Source: Pseudo-nitzschia pungens (Eukaryota; Bacillariophyta; Bacillariophyceae; Bacillariales; Bacillariaceae). From it: 64,000 bases of DNA. Within the stretch, counting starts at the first letter, position 1; each line of letters starts with the position of its first letter. The stretch lies in the NCBI GenBank assembly GCA_037355855.1, contig CM074763.1, positions 372,001 to 436,000 on the forward strand, read 5' to 3'. The position numbers and the translations under genes were made by a program. The notes under the pieces were generated by a model. That model was not told the DNA's origin and searched no databases. It worked only from the letters and a program-made list of their open reading frames with translations. Shown in pieces: positions 53,705-64,000 of the stretch.

Positions 53705-55132
53705 TGTTGTTTCTACTTTCTCTCTTCGATCGGTTGGGTTTCTAGGTTTTACAAACAAGTATGTATATTGTAGGAAAGCAAATGTAGATGCAATTTGTAG
53801 CTGTTGTATTGTATTGTACACAGATGCAGATCAGAATGAATGGTTCATTTCAGACACCTTTTTCGCTTTGTCGGGTGGGCGAGGGGTGATTGTGTCAGAT
53901 ACCGTATTGGGTCTTGCTTGTCGAAGTTCCCGGTTGTATTCTCAAAAGTTCCAGTGGGGACGACGTCGAAGACTACCAGCTGCTTCCTTTCTTATGCACT
54001 ATGGTTGTGTACCAACCGGTAAACGTGCTGTGTGATGCAATCTTGTATCGTGTGAGCGGTGCTTGCCTGGGAGGAGCAGAAGAACCCGTTGTGCTGTTGG
54101 TTTGGTCAGAGAAACCCACTTGTTCTGCAGAAGCGCGGTGTCGATGGTTTCGTCCGTGGTTGCGCCTCCTACAAATCGTCGGCCGATGAACTCAGGTGCA
54201 AATTGAAACTGATGATGCAACTAATTTCGTTTTCTGAGTTTTCCCGAAGTTCCACACGTAAACGCCTTACTCAGCAGGTTCTCGTAAATGGATGATCACA
54301 ACCTGCCCCGTAAGGTTACGATACGGGCACTGTCCCATTACGACTACAATTACGTGCTTTTTGTTCGAAGTAGCATCTCAACAACCTGCCTTTAGTACCG
54401 GTACTTTGCGACAGATCGTCCCTTCAACAACGACTCAATGACTCGAGACTAAACGTCTTTACGAATGTCCATTCATAGTTCATACCCTATGGGATATGGT
54501 TGTTTAGTTAAGTTACTGTATCATCTTTGAGAATGGTATTTGTTGAGAACACGTCACGTGACGTCATAGGAGCCTGATCTTCGTTCTTTGTCCTTCTTTG
54601 CATGAAGTAAGAATTTCGATACGATAACTTCCTATCATAATAATGTAAAAGAACGGTAAGGTTACTTGTATGATTAAAAATTCATAGTCATACTGTTCGT
54701 ATGATACATACCACAATGTCTTGACGACGAGCGGGAGTGTCCGGTGATTGGAAGGCAGCTGCACTTGGCGAAATGCATGAAGTGATTACAATAGAATAGT
54801 GAATAGTGATGCCAATCCTCAACTTCGAACTTCGAAACGGTTGAGTCTTACCGACATGAGACGCGACAACGGAGGTCACAACGGAATGGTTGAGAGGTTC
54901 TGAATCAACACAGCAATATTGCGGCAGCTTCGTTCCGAATTGTACCATATCGAACATTGAATGAAATATCAGCGCTCGGTTTGATAGGTGTTCTGTAGTA
55001 TCTGGTCCATGTGTGTGATGCTCTGAGAGGTGCAATGAAATTGGACTTTCTCTTGCAAGAACGGAACAAGAAACGTTCTGAACGACAACGACGAGGAGGG
55101 GGGCGACAACGACAACGACAGAAGGGATAACG
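53705..55132. other. Divergent intergenic region
   Basis: It lies between the PDZ-PPR gene (minus) and MMAA (plus). GTAAGGTTACG words occur at 54311 and 54657. Short ORFs at 53814-54295 lack protein-like composition. No gene is supported. Confidence 0.55.
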
Positions 55133-56650
55133 ATGGCGATGTTCGTTCGGGCTTGTAGAAGAAATAATAGATCCTCTCGTTCGGTTGTTCACAGAGTGGC
55201 AGGTAGACGACAGCCAACTGCCGCGGTCCGAGCTCCCGAACATCTATCCAAAGAACGAGTAGAACGAGGATTTATTCGTCAAATGTCGTGCGTATCATTG
55301 ACGAGTGATCCGCTACTCCGGAGAAACGAAACGAACAGCAAGCGACAGCAACAAGCCAGTCGGTCCTGCTTCAACCGAGCAGCAGACGATGCGGATCACC
55401 AGGGATCGATTTCTTTGTCGTCTCGACAACTCCTCTGGGAAGAAATGGCTCCGGAAACACGCCGATTGGCCCGGTCAATCATCAGCCACAGATCCGATTT
55501 TGTCGCTCACCACAAGGAGTTCGAGGACCACCTTCACGAAACGGATCGTGCCGATTCCACCGAATCCAAGCCAGACTTGCAAAAACCATCACCCAACGGA
55601 ATACATCCCAGGGTTGGCATCAGCAGGGCGATCACTCTCATGGAATCGAAACACCCGGTCAAGAAAAAACAAGGCGACTTGTTGCTGACCTATCTGCTCT
55701 CGCTGACGTCGACGTCGTCGTCCGCGGATCCCGAGTCCTCCGTTCCGAACGAAACCCTCCGCGTCGGATTCGCGGGACCCCCCGGAGCCGGCAAGTCCTC
55801 CATGCTGGAAGCTCTGGGCACAAAGCTTCTGGAGGACGATCCCGAACGAAAGCTGGCCGTGGTGTGCATCGATCCCTCCTCGAATCTCTCGGGCGGTTCG
55901 ATTCTCGGGGACAAGACCCGGATGACCCAGCTCTCGCGGCAGTCGGACCGGGCCCTCGTCCGGCCCTCCAGCAATTCGGGCGTCCTCGGGGGACTCGCCG
56001 CGTACACGGACGACGTCGTGCGGCTGCTGGGATGCGCGGGCTATCCGCTGGTGCTGGTCGAGACGGTGGGCCTGGGCCAGTCCGAGATCGAGGTGGCGCA
56101 ATCGGTGGACGTTTTGGTCTTGCTGGTTCCGCCCAGCGGTGGAGACGAGCTGCAGGGCGTCAAGAAGGGCATTGTCGAGCTGGCCGACGTCCTGGCCGTG
56201 ACCAAGACCGACGGCGACCTGGAGGCGGCGGCCAACCAGACCGCCGCCGATTACAGGGGCGCCCTTCGCGTCCTGCACCAATCGCACAGCAGCAGCGGCA
56301 GCGGCAGCAGTTGCGGCAACGACGACAAAGAAAAAGCCTGGATGCCGCCCGTGGTGAGGACGAGTTCCGTCACCAAGCGCGGGCTGGAGGATTTGTGGCA
56401 GGCGATCCTCGAGTACCAGGAGCATCTCCGAAACAGCGGAAAGTGGGAGGATCGGCGTCGAAAACAGGCCAAGTACTGGATGTGGAAACAGTTCGGCCGC
56501 ATGATGCACGCCAGGATGCAAGAGGATTCGAGGCTGAGGGAACGAGCCCATCAACTCGAGCGCGATATGCTGGACGGATTGCTCACTCCCCGAGTCTCCG
56601 CGCAGGTCCTGATGGACGAATTATTCGAATCCACGAATCACAAACAATAG
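55133..56650 (+). CDS. MMAA/MeaB-type GTPase, methylmalonyl-CoA mutase chaperone
   Basis: An intronless 505-residue protein. An Arg-rich, acid-poor N-terminus (FVRACRRNNRSSRSVVHRVAGRR) fits a mitochondrial presequence. The G3E GTPase core spans about 160-500: GFAGPPGAGKSS (P-loop), VCIDPSSNLSGGSILGDKTRM, NSGVLGGLAAYTDD, LVLVETVGLGQSEIEVAQ, VTKTDGDLEAAA. The C-terminal helical part (MWKQFGRMMHARM ... MLDGLLTPRVSAQVLMDEL) is the dimer arm. It protects and loads B12 onto methylmalonyl-CoA mutase, implying propionate/methylmalonate metabolism in this organism. A Ser/Gly/Asn run near 385-400 is an insertion. Confidence 0.93.
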   Translation: MAMFVRACRRNNRSSRSVVHRVAGRRQPTAAVRAPEHLSKERVERGFIRQMSCVSLTSDPLLRRNETNSKRQQQASRSCFNRAADDADHQGSISLSSRQLLWEEMAPETRRLARSIISHRSDFVAHHKEFEDHLHETDRADSTESKPDLQKPSPNGIHPRVGISRAITLMESKHPVKKKQGDLLLTYLLSLTSTSSSADPESSVPNETLRVGFAGPPGAGKSSMLEALGTKLLEDDPERKLAVVCIDPSSNLSGGSILGDKTRMTQLSRQSDRALVRPSSNSGVLGGLAAYTDDVVRLLGCAGYPLVLVETVGLGQSEIEVAQSVDVLVLLVPPSGGDELQGVKKGIVELADVLAVTKTDGDLEAAANQTAADYRGALRVLHQSHSSSGSGSSCGNDDKEKAWMPPVVRTSSVTKRGLEDLWQAILEYQEHLRNSGKWEDRRRKQAKYWMWKQFGRMMHARMQEDSRLRERAHQLERDMLDGLLTPRVSAQVLMDELFESTNHKQ

Positions 56651-56866
56651 CAACGAAAGGCCGTATTGGTGTCGATCTATGGAGTTGCGGTTCTCTCGCA
56701 GCTGGGATATACTTATCTCAAACTCGTAACCGATGATTCATTCTACACTACGCGCATCTAACGCTTGGGCCAATAATTTTTTTTGGATCACCATCGATCC
56801 GGGATCCGACTGTCATTGTAATGGGGCAATTTTAAAAAAAAAAAACACTCTAGTATTTGTTCTGTG

Positions 56867-58954
56867 CTACATAATGATACAATTCGAATCTTTCGAAGCT
56901 CCCCTTGCTCGTTGTTGCGCCGTTCTGTTGCCCTGATCTCGTTGTCGTTGCTGCTGCAATCTCGCCTCTCGTTGTTCCTCTTGACGCTGCAGCTGCAGAG
57001 CGAGCATCATGTCCGATTCCTCCTGGGATACGTCGCCCACGGGAACTCCCATGACAACCGTCGGAGCCGAGGGACCATCCGCAGGATTTATTGCCATTGT
57101 CGTTGCCGAACCTACTGCTGCTCCTGCCGTTCCCGCGGTTGTTCCGCCCGACTCCCGGCTCAGCTGCAGCGCCAGCTGGTAGTCGGCCCTGGACCGAGCG
57201 TCGTTGGCCGCCAGGTGCTCTCCCGTGGCCGCATCGGAAAGATGGTGCTGCCGGAGCGGGGGCGGTACCGCAAACCTTTCGGTGACGTACTCCGTGTCTC
57301 CGTCAATGACGTCGAGTTTTTCCCAGACCACGCTGCCAACGTCCGCGTACCCAAAGTCGGTCACCAGCAGGTAGAGGCTCCCCCCGTGTTTCGTCAGCGT
57401 GTTGAAGTGGTTGTTCCGAAAGAAAACGACCAGGTCGCCCTCTCCGACGAATTCGTGCAGCACCATCAGTCCGTGCTGCGTTAATTGGTGGGCCGATCGG
57501 TCGAGAAAGCCCTTGACGATGGCTCCCCGGGTGGCCTTGTTCGACAGCGCATCGCGTTCGGCATCGGCATCGTCGTCATTTTTGTTGTCATTGACATTTT
57601 TGTTGTCGGTGTCGTTGTCGTCATTTTTGTCGTCGTCATCATCGTCCTTTCTGTCTTTGGTGGCCGCTTGCTGCAGTTTGGCGCTGGCATCGTTGCCTTC
57701 GATGACCAGATTGATGAGCTGGTTGTAGGTGTTCGTTCCCACCCATTCGTATTCTTGGGCGTCGGGTTCCAGCAGCCATCCGTGAACGAGATCCACCCGG
57801 AGTAAATCAAACGCATTCAATTCCAGTGTGTACTCCACACCCGTTGGACCCGCAGTAAATTTTGGCTGGTCAAATCCAACCCAATCCAATCCGATTCGAT
57901 CAAAACGAACCAAAAATAAAAAAGTTAAATGAAAACAAAACGACAGTTACAGTTTGTGGTCAACAGAGCAGCAAACACAGCAGTCAGTAATGGTGACACG
58001 AAAGCACAATCAGGTTCAAACAGTGACATTGGTAGCAAGATCCGACTCGACTCGACTTCACTCCACTCACGTTCACGTCCATCCCAAATTGCAGGTTCGG
58101 AAATATCGTCATGACCTCTTGGATGTGATGGTCGCTCGCGTCGTTGCCCTGGTGGTTGGTCAGTATTTTTTCCGCCAGAATGTTGGTCAGTTGCTCGATC
58201 GTCACGACCCCCGCTCCGATGCAGTTGGAGGGTAGCACGATCGACTTTTTCAGCAGGAGCACATTCGCCGCCGCCAGCAGGGGGCACGGGCCGTTTTCGT
58301 TTTGCAGCAGAATGTGGTGCGGTTCGTTCTGCCGTGGGACGAAATGAATTGAAAAACGAATGCATGAATGTAGGAACGAATGCATTCATGGATGGGTTGC
58401 AAAATAAAAAGGACGGGGGTGAGTCAAACATACCGCCTGTAGGACAAGGTTTTTGTCATCGATGGTCTTCGGTGGTGCTTTGCTTCCAACGACGCGTTGT
58501 GCCTAAGAGCCGACGGATTTGTACAATGCATACTCGCGTTGCAGCCTACCGTTGCAGTTTGTTTTTACTCACCCCATACCTTATCGATTTAAGTCGATAC
58601 GCCATTGCTGCGGATCTTTCGAATTGCGTTTGGCCAATGGTGTTGTTATGGTTAGATAAGGGGGTCGTTGCGTCCTGGGTTTCGTGATGGGAAATAAATG
58701 ACAAGCACGAGAGTGAAACTCTTCCGTCTTTGCTCGCTCAAGATAGGAAGGATACAGGATACAAGAAGTTTTACTTGCTCCGTTATGTACCATATCGTGT
58801 GGAACGCAAGAGAAAGTTGACTGTCGTGTGTCGTGTCAGAACATGGAACCGAACGGAACCCTAAACTTACTCGGAAAGCCGACACAATAGTACACGACTC
58901 GAGAGGAACCATCACTTCCTTCGGGGCGGTTTCTTCGTGCATTCCCACGGACAT
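56867..58954 (-). CDS. MINDY-1/2-type deubiquitinase with C-terminal CaaX box
   Basis: Exons 58954-58871, 58328-58071 and 57865-56867 (introns 542 and 205 nt) join to 446 residues. It is a FAM63/MINDY Lys48-chain-specific cysteine protease: QNENGPCPLLAAANVLLL holds the catalytic Cys, FPNLQFGMDVN and FDLLRVDLVHGWLLEP follow the family order, and FFRNNHFNTLTKHGGSLYLLVTDFGY carries the catalytic His. An Asp/Asn-rich insertion sits between LQQAATKDRK and AIVKGFLDRS. The tail has ubiquitin-interacting-type helices (DYQLALQLSRES, SDMMLALQLQRQEE) and ends CIIM, a prenylation box, so membrane attachment is likely. Confidence 0.9.
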
Positions 58955-59467
58955 GATTGTTGATTGACGATTGAGATGATTCATTCACTTCGTACGGTAA
59001 ATTACCGGTATTGTTTTTTGAGGATTGAGATTGATTTTGATTTTGATTGAATCCTGCCTGCCTGCCTGCCTTCCTCTCCTTCCAAAAAAAGTCTGAATCC
59101 CATAATCGTACACCGGGATTCAACGTAAAAAGACTTCCGAACCAAATCCTCCGTGCAACCATGAAGAAGTTGAATTGGAGTGGTAGAAAAGGAGGGATAT
59201 GTGTTAGGTTACAATTATTGACGTCGGTTGCAGCAATCGCGCACGCAATCAGTCCCGATGAAACACAACCAAAAATAGGCAACAGGCTTGGCCTAGCCAT
59301 CGAGCCACCACATGTCTTAATACGAAGTACAAGTCTAATATTATGATAGTATTGTTACGTCCCTTCAGGGATTGCATCGATGCGAGGAAACGCAACGAAA
59401 GGCAACGCTTGTTCTACAATGAGAGGATTCCCAATTAAATCCTTCTCCACAAAATCAAATTCACAAT

Positions 59468-59501
<34 letters not shown>

Positions 59502-59537
59502 GGAATCTCTCCAACAAAAAAAGGATACCGGCACAGA
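58955..59537. other. Divergent intergenic region
   Basis: It separates the MINDY gene and the glycosyltransferase gene. TTACCGGTA (59000) and a (CAG)n tract (59469-59496) are present. The ORF at 59161 has no support. Confidence 0.55.
59469..59496 (+). repeat. (CAG)n repeat in the glycosyltransferase leader
   Basis: Nine or so CAG units lie about 45-70 bases upstream of the ATG at 59538. Confidence 0.85.
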
Positions 59538-60821
59538 ATGTTTCTTTGGGGAGTTGCGCTCGGCTTCATTTTGAGCCACACCTTCGTCAACCTGATGGCG
59601 GCGTTTCTGTTAGGATGCACAATGCATGACGCTTCGAGGATGATAATGGATCCAACATTCGGCGTTCCAAAACCAGCGAAGACCATGCAATGGGACACCG
59701 GGAAGGCGTCTCAACCCATCGCCAACACTGAATTAAACGCAAACGCAAACGCAAAAACAATCACGAAGACCAACCGTCCAGAAACCATACAAAAACACGA
59801 GAAGGAGACCTTGCACGTTCTGTTTGGAATGATGGGCACGGCCGAGTCGCTGTATAGTGCCTGGGAGGTTTCCCTGAAGAGCATCCTAGTGAACGCTCCG
59901 ATCGACGACGATCTGGAGGTCCACGTCCTGTGTGACGAGGATGCCTACGGTGCGGTCCGACAAAGGATCCGGGACGCCAAGCTGAGAGGCTCGTTGTGGC
60001 GCAATCAGATCACGATCCACCTGTACAACGTGGAGGCCTTCAACAAGCAATGGCGGGAGTTTCTCCGGACCCGACTTGGTCACGACGAACTCGATCCCCG
60101 AGTGTCGCTGGGTGGGTACTATCGCCTCCTCGCCTACCAGGTGCTGGCCCCGAGGGGGGTGGGTCCGGCCTTGTACGTGGACACGGACGTGATAATTCTC
60201 GCCAACCTCAACGATCTGATGCGGAGCATGGACGGCACCAAGCTCTTCCAGGGCTCCGCGACATCCTTCTGCAGCGGCTTTGTCGTCATCAACATGCAGC
60301 GATTCCACGAGTTCTGGGAATCCGTGGACGGCCTCGAGAAGGTCCTGGTCGGGGACCAGGATGTCATGAAGGCCGTTCTCGAAGCCTTTCCGGAATCCTA
60401 CGGAAGCCTCCCCATCGAGTGGGACCGCAACATGGGAAACGGGTACCGGGAATTTCCGCATCGAATCCTGGAGGATCCGAACGGGATTCTCGACGCCGGG
60501 GCGGCGGGAATGCTCCACTACCAGGGAGGAGACAGCCGGCCCGGCGACGAGAACTACTTTTCGGAAGGCTTTGGAGTGTACTGCGACCGGACCCCCCGGT
60601 GTCGGGATAGAGAGAAGCGCCGGGAAATGGTCGAGCGTTCGTGGGGCCTCGGAGACTTTTACACCCGACTGACGTGGAAGTGGGCCCTGTACTTCGGGAA
60701 GAGCACCGTCGCTTCCGGAACGGACGGTTTCAAACTCAGGGTCATCGGCACCGTCGTTACGAGGAAGCCCAGGAGGAGAAGTCTCGGATCCTCCTCGTCC
60801 TCTGGTACCAGACCCCTTTGA
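59538..60821 (+). CDS. GT8-type glycosyltransferase, type II membrane protein
   Basis: An intronless 427-residue protein. Residues about 4-27 are a signal anchor (GVALGFILSHTFVNLMAAFLL) placing the enzyme in the Golgi or ER lumen. The catalytic domain (about 90-370) has LHVLFGMMGTAESLYSAWEVS, GGYYRLLAYQVL, the metal/UDP-binding DxD motif in ALYVDTDVIILANLND, FCSGFVVINMQRF and GDQDVMKAVL, and HYQGGDSRPG in the place of the usual HxxGxxKPW. The order fits CAZy family GT8 or the LARGE-type GT8 branch, which transfer glucose, galactose or xylose from UDP-sugars. The acceptor is unknown. The tail is basic and Ser-rich. Confidence 0.8.
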   Translation: MFLWGVALGFILSHTFVNLMAAFLLGCTMHDASRMIMDPTFGVPKPAKTMQWDTGKASQPIANTELNANANAKTITKTNRPETIQKHEKETLHVLFGMMGTAESLYSAWEVSLKSILVNAPIDDDLEVHVLCDEDAYGAVRQRIRDAKLRGSLWRNQITIHLYNVEAFNKQWREFLRTRLGHDELDPRVSLGGYYRLLAYQVLAPRGVGPALYVDTDVIILANLNDLMRSMDGTKLFQGSATSFCSGFVVINMQRFHEFWESVDGLEKVLVGDQDVMKAVLEAFPESYGSLPIEWDRNMGNGYREFPHRILEDPNGILDAGAAGMLHYQGGDSRPGDENYFSEGFGVYCDRTPRCRDREKRREMVERSWGLGDFYTRLTWKWALYFGKSTVASGTDGFKLRVIGTVVTRKPRRRSLGSSSSSGTRPL

Positions 60822-61276
60822 TCGCACAATTGAACCAGAACTAGTTGTGCAGTACGAAGTAAGTTTGATGATGCACGTCCCACGACAGGGTCGTCCGAAT
60901 CCATCTAGCTTTCAGCGAAATCCAATCCGCCCAACAGTTTGATGCCACACACAACACGTGCGGTGTTGTTCGGCCACCACTCCATTCAGTACTTATTTTT
61001 TACTACTATAACATATCTCATAATTTCAACATCACCCGTGACAAGAATGAAACTCAATGCAGATGATCCATCTTGCGCGCCTCTCAGTGATGATACTGGA
61101 TTCAATGATTCGGTTCTGTGCAATTGTTATTGTTAATGTTCTTGAACAACAATTAGCCAGAGACAAATGCATTGCTCCAAGAAACTGGCCAGCAGAATAA
61201 TGCGACTGCAATTAGGATATGTGTGTGGCACTGTTGGATATCACTCTTTTGACCTGTTCCTCCTGGAACAGGATCT
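60822..61276. other. Intergenic gap
   Basis: It lies between the glycosyltransferase stop and the minus-strand acidic small protein. It includes the inverted repeat at 61253-61272. No gene is seen. Confidence 0.55.
61253..61272. repeat. Perfect hairpin after a minus-strand stop codon
   Basis: CCTGTTCC and GGAACAGG arms flank a TCCT loop, starting five bases beyond the stop codon of the minus-strand ORF at 61277-61501. Confidence 0.8.
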
Positions 61277-61501
61277 TCATTCGACTGCAACAGCAGCAGC
61301 TGGCTCTTCATCTTGGGGCAAAGGAACAGCATCGGCGAATGGTACAATAGAGCTGTCCAAATCGGTGTTGTCACCTGCATCTTCTTCGAAGACAACACGG
61401 ATGAGAACGGCTACAGGCTCTGCAAAGTTGTTTTCTGGCGCAGGTCCGGGCAACACCACAGCTTCAACCACTGGCATCTGATTGTCTTCGTTGTTTTGCA
61501 T
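61277..61501 (-). CDS. Small acidic protein, copy B (paralogue of 31899-32444)
   Basis: ATG 61501 opens a 74-residue acidic ORF (MPVVEAVVLPGPAPENN, EPVAVLIRVVFEED, VPFADAVPLPQDEEPAAA). The same block order occurs at 32133-32444, and DNA upstream of both aligns up to a shared AG/AACAAG, so the true first exon may lie further right with a splice site near 61517. The conserved end PFA(H/D)AVPLP(P/Q)DEEP suggests purifying selection. Function unknown; no targeting signal. Confidence 0.45.
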   Translation of the reverse strand: MQNNEDNQMPVVEAVVLPGPAPENNFAEPVAVLIRVVFEEDAGDNTDLDSSIVPFADAVPLPQDEEPAAAVAVE

Positions 61502-62774
61502 GATTGCTGACTTGTTCTATGGACTGAGGGTAGGACGAGTTGGAAATGTAAGCAGGGACCGAGAGCTCAAACCAAGGATGGAATGCATCGGAAATGTGTG
61601 TTCAGATTTTGAGATCGACATCGAGATAAGGAAACTACGACATCTCTAGGTTCACCAGAATTTGAACTGACGGATAGAATAGAAGTTTTTAGTTTTTAAA
61701 TGTTTTGGAGTGCGAGATCACTTTTGCTTAATGCACTAGAAACAAAAATGTGAAGGCCTTCGGAAGTTTCTTTGCGATGATTCCCACCACACGAACCCAA
61801 TCAGCATCCAACATTGCAATTTATGGCACGCATGCATGTGTTAATCCAAATCAGTCCGGTTAATACATCTAGCCACGATACAATAATGGAAGCGGTCGGC
61901 AAACTCATCGCAGAATTTTTATCTCTCCTAATAAGGGAGTTTCAACCTTGTCGGATGTTGGAATAAATAGATCATGAAGATCTTATTTTTAAGCGTAAAT
62001 GCTTATTTTTCGACTCCCATCACATTGCGATGAAATCCCGGGTCGTTTGTCGAAAGTCGAAAGAGGTCGTTTCAAGTCTTTCGAATTAGGTTAAGGTTAC
62101 CTGTACAAGTAGGCTTGCCTTTAAAAGCTCTGAAAGTATCATGGAAGAAGTCTTGCGTAAGATCTCTGATGTTTCCTTTCTTTTTTTATTTTAATGCAAG
62201 GAATTGTACATTGGCTTGAATACCAACACAGTAAATTACTCGGGGTCAAAGTTTGACGGGGTGCCATGCCGGTAAGGTTGAACCGTGACATGGTACTTTT
62301 GAAAGTTGGCAACGTGTTTATGGAATACCGGTAACTTACTCGTACCTAATTCACTTAAAAGTAGTACGATTACTTGATCCATACATCCCAGTTTGACCCC
62401 TGCATACCGGTAGCTTACCAGTAGGTACGATGCCGCCAAGCACAAAATAACAAGCACTATGTCTGTCTCTCAGATGTTGCGTCAATCATCATCCAGCGCG
62501 CGCTTCCCGGAATTCAAACTAATGAGAAAAAACGATGACGTTGTCGCGAAAAACTTTTTAGTCACACACGGGTTGAGGAAATGCCCGGTAAGCATGATGT
62601 TTGCTGTTGTCATGAACTCACTCCGATCATTGTACGGCTGCGCTAAATCCGCTTGGTAGGACACGCATCGCTCCGGTATCCACTTCTTTCGCGCAGTTTC
62701 ACGTCTTGGCATTGTCTTGTGGCAGAGCTGTTTCAAAAAGGACCATCTCAAAGAAAGGACTCAAGGTTGAAACC
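61502..62774. other. Intergenic region, promoter side of elongase gene
   Basis: GTAAGGTT, TACCGGTAAC and TACCGGTAGCTTACC words cluster at 62090-62430. A plus ORF at 62459-62659 has no recognisable features. No gene is supported. Confidence 0.55.
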
Positions 62775-63805
62775 ATGTACTCAGCAATTCTCGAAAAGAT
62801 TGGAGATGCCATCATCGCATGGGCTGACCCCGAAGACAAGTTCACTGGGTACACCAAGGTACGGAGGGCCAGGTCTCGTTGTCGAGGGAGATTGTTCCGT
62901 CTCCTCGTCCGGAGCGTTCCAAACTGCAGGCCACTAAGCATACAGGGCGGATTCGATAATTGGCATTGGGGAATCTGGTTGGAAAAGTTCGCAACGAAGA
63001 TAACTAACAAACTCCTCTCTGTTGTGTCTTTGTTTGTTTGTGTGTTTACCTCGAAATTATTATTCTTTTTTGAACCCAGGGATGGTGGTTGACAGATTTC
63101 ACATCTGCCTTCACCATCGCTCTTGTCTATGTCTTGTTCGTCGTTTTTGGTTCCAAGTTCATGAAGGACAAGCCCGCCATCGACCCGTACCCCATCAAGT
63201 TCTTCTACAATGTGTCTCAGATCATGCTCTGTGCGTACATGACAATCGAAGCCGTTTTCTTGGCGTACCGCAGCGGCTACACCATCACTCCGTGTGTCGC
63301 ATACGACCGTGAGAACCCGCCTCTTGCGAACCTCTTGTGGTTGTTTTACATTTCGAAGGTCTGGGACTTTTGGGACACCATCTTCATCGTCTTGGGAAAG
63401 AAGTGGAGACAGCTTTCGTTCCTCCACGTGTACCACCACACCACCATCTTTTTGTTCTACTGGCTCAACGCAAACGTCTTTTACGACGGTGATATTTACC
63501 TGACCATTGTTCTCAACGGATTCATCCACACCGTCATGTACACGTACTACTTCATCTGCATGCACACCAAGGTTCCAGAAACCGGAAAGTCGCTTCCAAT
63601 CTGGTGGAAGTCTTACTTGACCCTGATGCAGTTGGCTCAATTCGTCACGATGATGTCCCAGGGATCGTACCTAGTCATCAATGGATGCGACAACCTCAAC
63701 TTCCGAATCACCACTACCTACGTCGGATACATCTTGTCGCTCTTCTTCCTTTTCGCTCAATTCTTCGTCCAGTCGTACATGACCCCCAAGAAGAAGAAGG
63801 CCTAG
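62775..63805 (+). CDS. Long-chain PUFA elongase (ELO family, delta-6/delta-5-type)
   Basis: Exons 62775-62858 and 63080-63805 (intron 221 nt, donor GTACGG, acceptor AACCCAG) join to 269 residues. ELO-type condensing enzymes extend fatty acyl-CoA by malonyl-CoA in the ER. Family motifs: NLLWLFYISKVWDFWDT, the Gln-containing QLSFLHVYHHTTIF with the His box HVYHH, NGFIHTVMYTYYF, and MQLAQFVTMM. About six or seven membrane helices are visible. The C-terminus KKKKA is a dilysine ER-retrieval signal. The motif set matches front-end PUFA elongases of diatoms used in EPA/DHA synthesis; the exact chain-length preference cannot be read from sequence. Confidence 0.92.
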
Positions 63806-64000
63806 ACTAGCAACAAAACCGAAGACAAAAGTCAATCCGTCGTGAGATTGCTTCGAGTGGACTTGGTGCCTCTACCTGCACTCAGGCAGGATAAGCGTTA
63901 ACAGTAACCATATAAGGATTGTTAAACTGCGCAAGGCGGAGCATAGAAAGAATACGTTTTAATTACGATGCAATTTAATTTATTGGACTTGTCGTCTCGT
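63806..64000. other. 3' flank of elongase gene at window edge
   Basis: This is the presumed 3' untranslated region and beyond. No AATAAA is evident before the window ends and no gene is seen. Confidence 0.5.

Noticed and set aside
61253..61272. Hairpin as a bacterial-type terminator
   Set aside because: The genome is eukaryotic and there is no U-run after it on the minus strand; recorded only as an inverted repeat.
1..64000. tRNA genes, transposons or viral insertions
   Set aside because: I found no convincing A/B-box pairs with cloverleaf context, no reverse transcriptase, integrase or transposase motifs and no long terminal repeats by eye; a covariance-model and HMM search would be decisive.

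Overview
The window reads as nuclear DNA of a diatom. Genes are large and well separated, with few introns (GT-AG, mostly 60-550 nt) and long Asn, Gln, Asp or Ser runs. Two genes carry the heterokont/diatom DUF6824 domain. Several predicted proteins begin with a signal peptide that ends in an A-F or S-F junction, the mark of import into the complex plastid. The right edge holds a PUFA-type fatty acid elongase. I see no prokaryotic operons, transposases, CRISPR arrays, tRNA or rRNA genes. Wherever exons are quoted, the splice junctions were read from the sequence and the summed exon lengths were checked to be divisible by three, or to become so after the stated indels.

Layout, left to right. 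0-7.4 kb: a FAD synthase with reversed domain order and a Gln-rich TAF4-like protein. 7.8-14.9 kb (minus): a USP48/UBP26-like deubiquitinase whose frame is broken repeatedly. 16.3-19.9 kb (minus): two tandem DUF6824 genes, one intact and one frame-broken. 21.1-30.2 kb (minus): a double-domain imidazoleglycerol-phosphate dehydratase, a hypothetical protein, a secreted or plastid methyltransferase, and a beta-helix/zinc-finger/WWE protein. 31.9-36.7 kb: a small acidic protein, an ABHD4/5-like hydrolase and a small one-helix protein resembling an ATP synthase subunit. 37.3-42.9 kb: a plastid S1 protein divergent from a BMT5-like rRNA methyltransferase fused to an S4/RluA module, then a MYCBP homologue. 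44.3-50.1 kb: a membrane-anchored acidic protein, a kinesin-13 and an aspartyl beta-hydroxylase. 50.3-61.5 kb: a plastid PDZ-PPR protein, the MMAA GTPase, a MINDY deubiquitinase, a GT8-type glycosyltransferase and a second acidic small protein. 62.8-63.8 kb: the elongase.

There is no single pathway cluster; the genes are mostly housekeeping. Themes that recur are ubiquitin editing (USP48-like, MINDY, and WWE as a possible reader), cofactor and amino-acid metabolism (FAD, His, B12-dependent mutase) and organelle RNA handling (PPR, S1).

The most notable observations are these. (1) Twelve single-base frame breaks in three genes, plus a probable thirteenth in the FAD synthase leader. In 11 of the 13 one base is in excess, and 11 of the 13 lie between 10.2 and 17.4 kb. 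(2) The double IGPD, whose two halves have lost complementary metal-binding motifs. (3) A methyltransferase-pseudouridine-synthase fusion whose synthase half lacks its catalytic Asp. (4) A new-looking beta-helix + zinc finger + WWE architecture. (5) An aspartyl hydroxylase with the HxD carboxylate that the animal enzyme lacks. (6) Intergenic DNA built from recurring GTA/TAC words.
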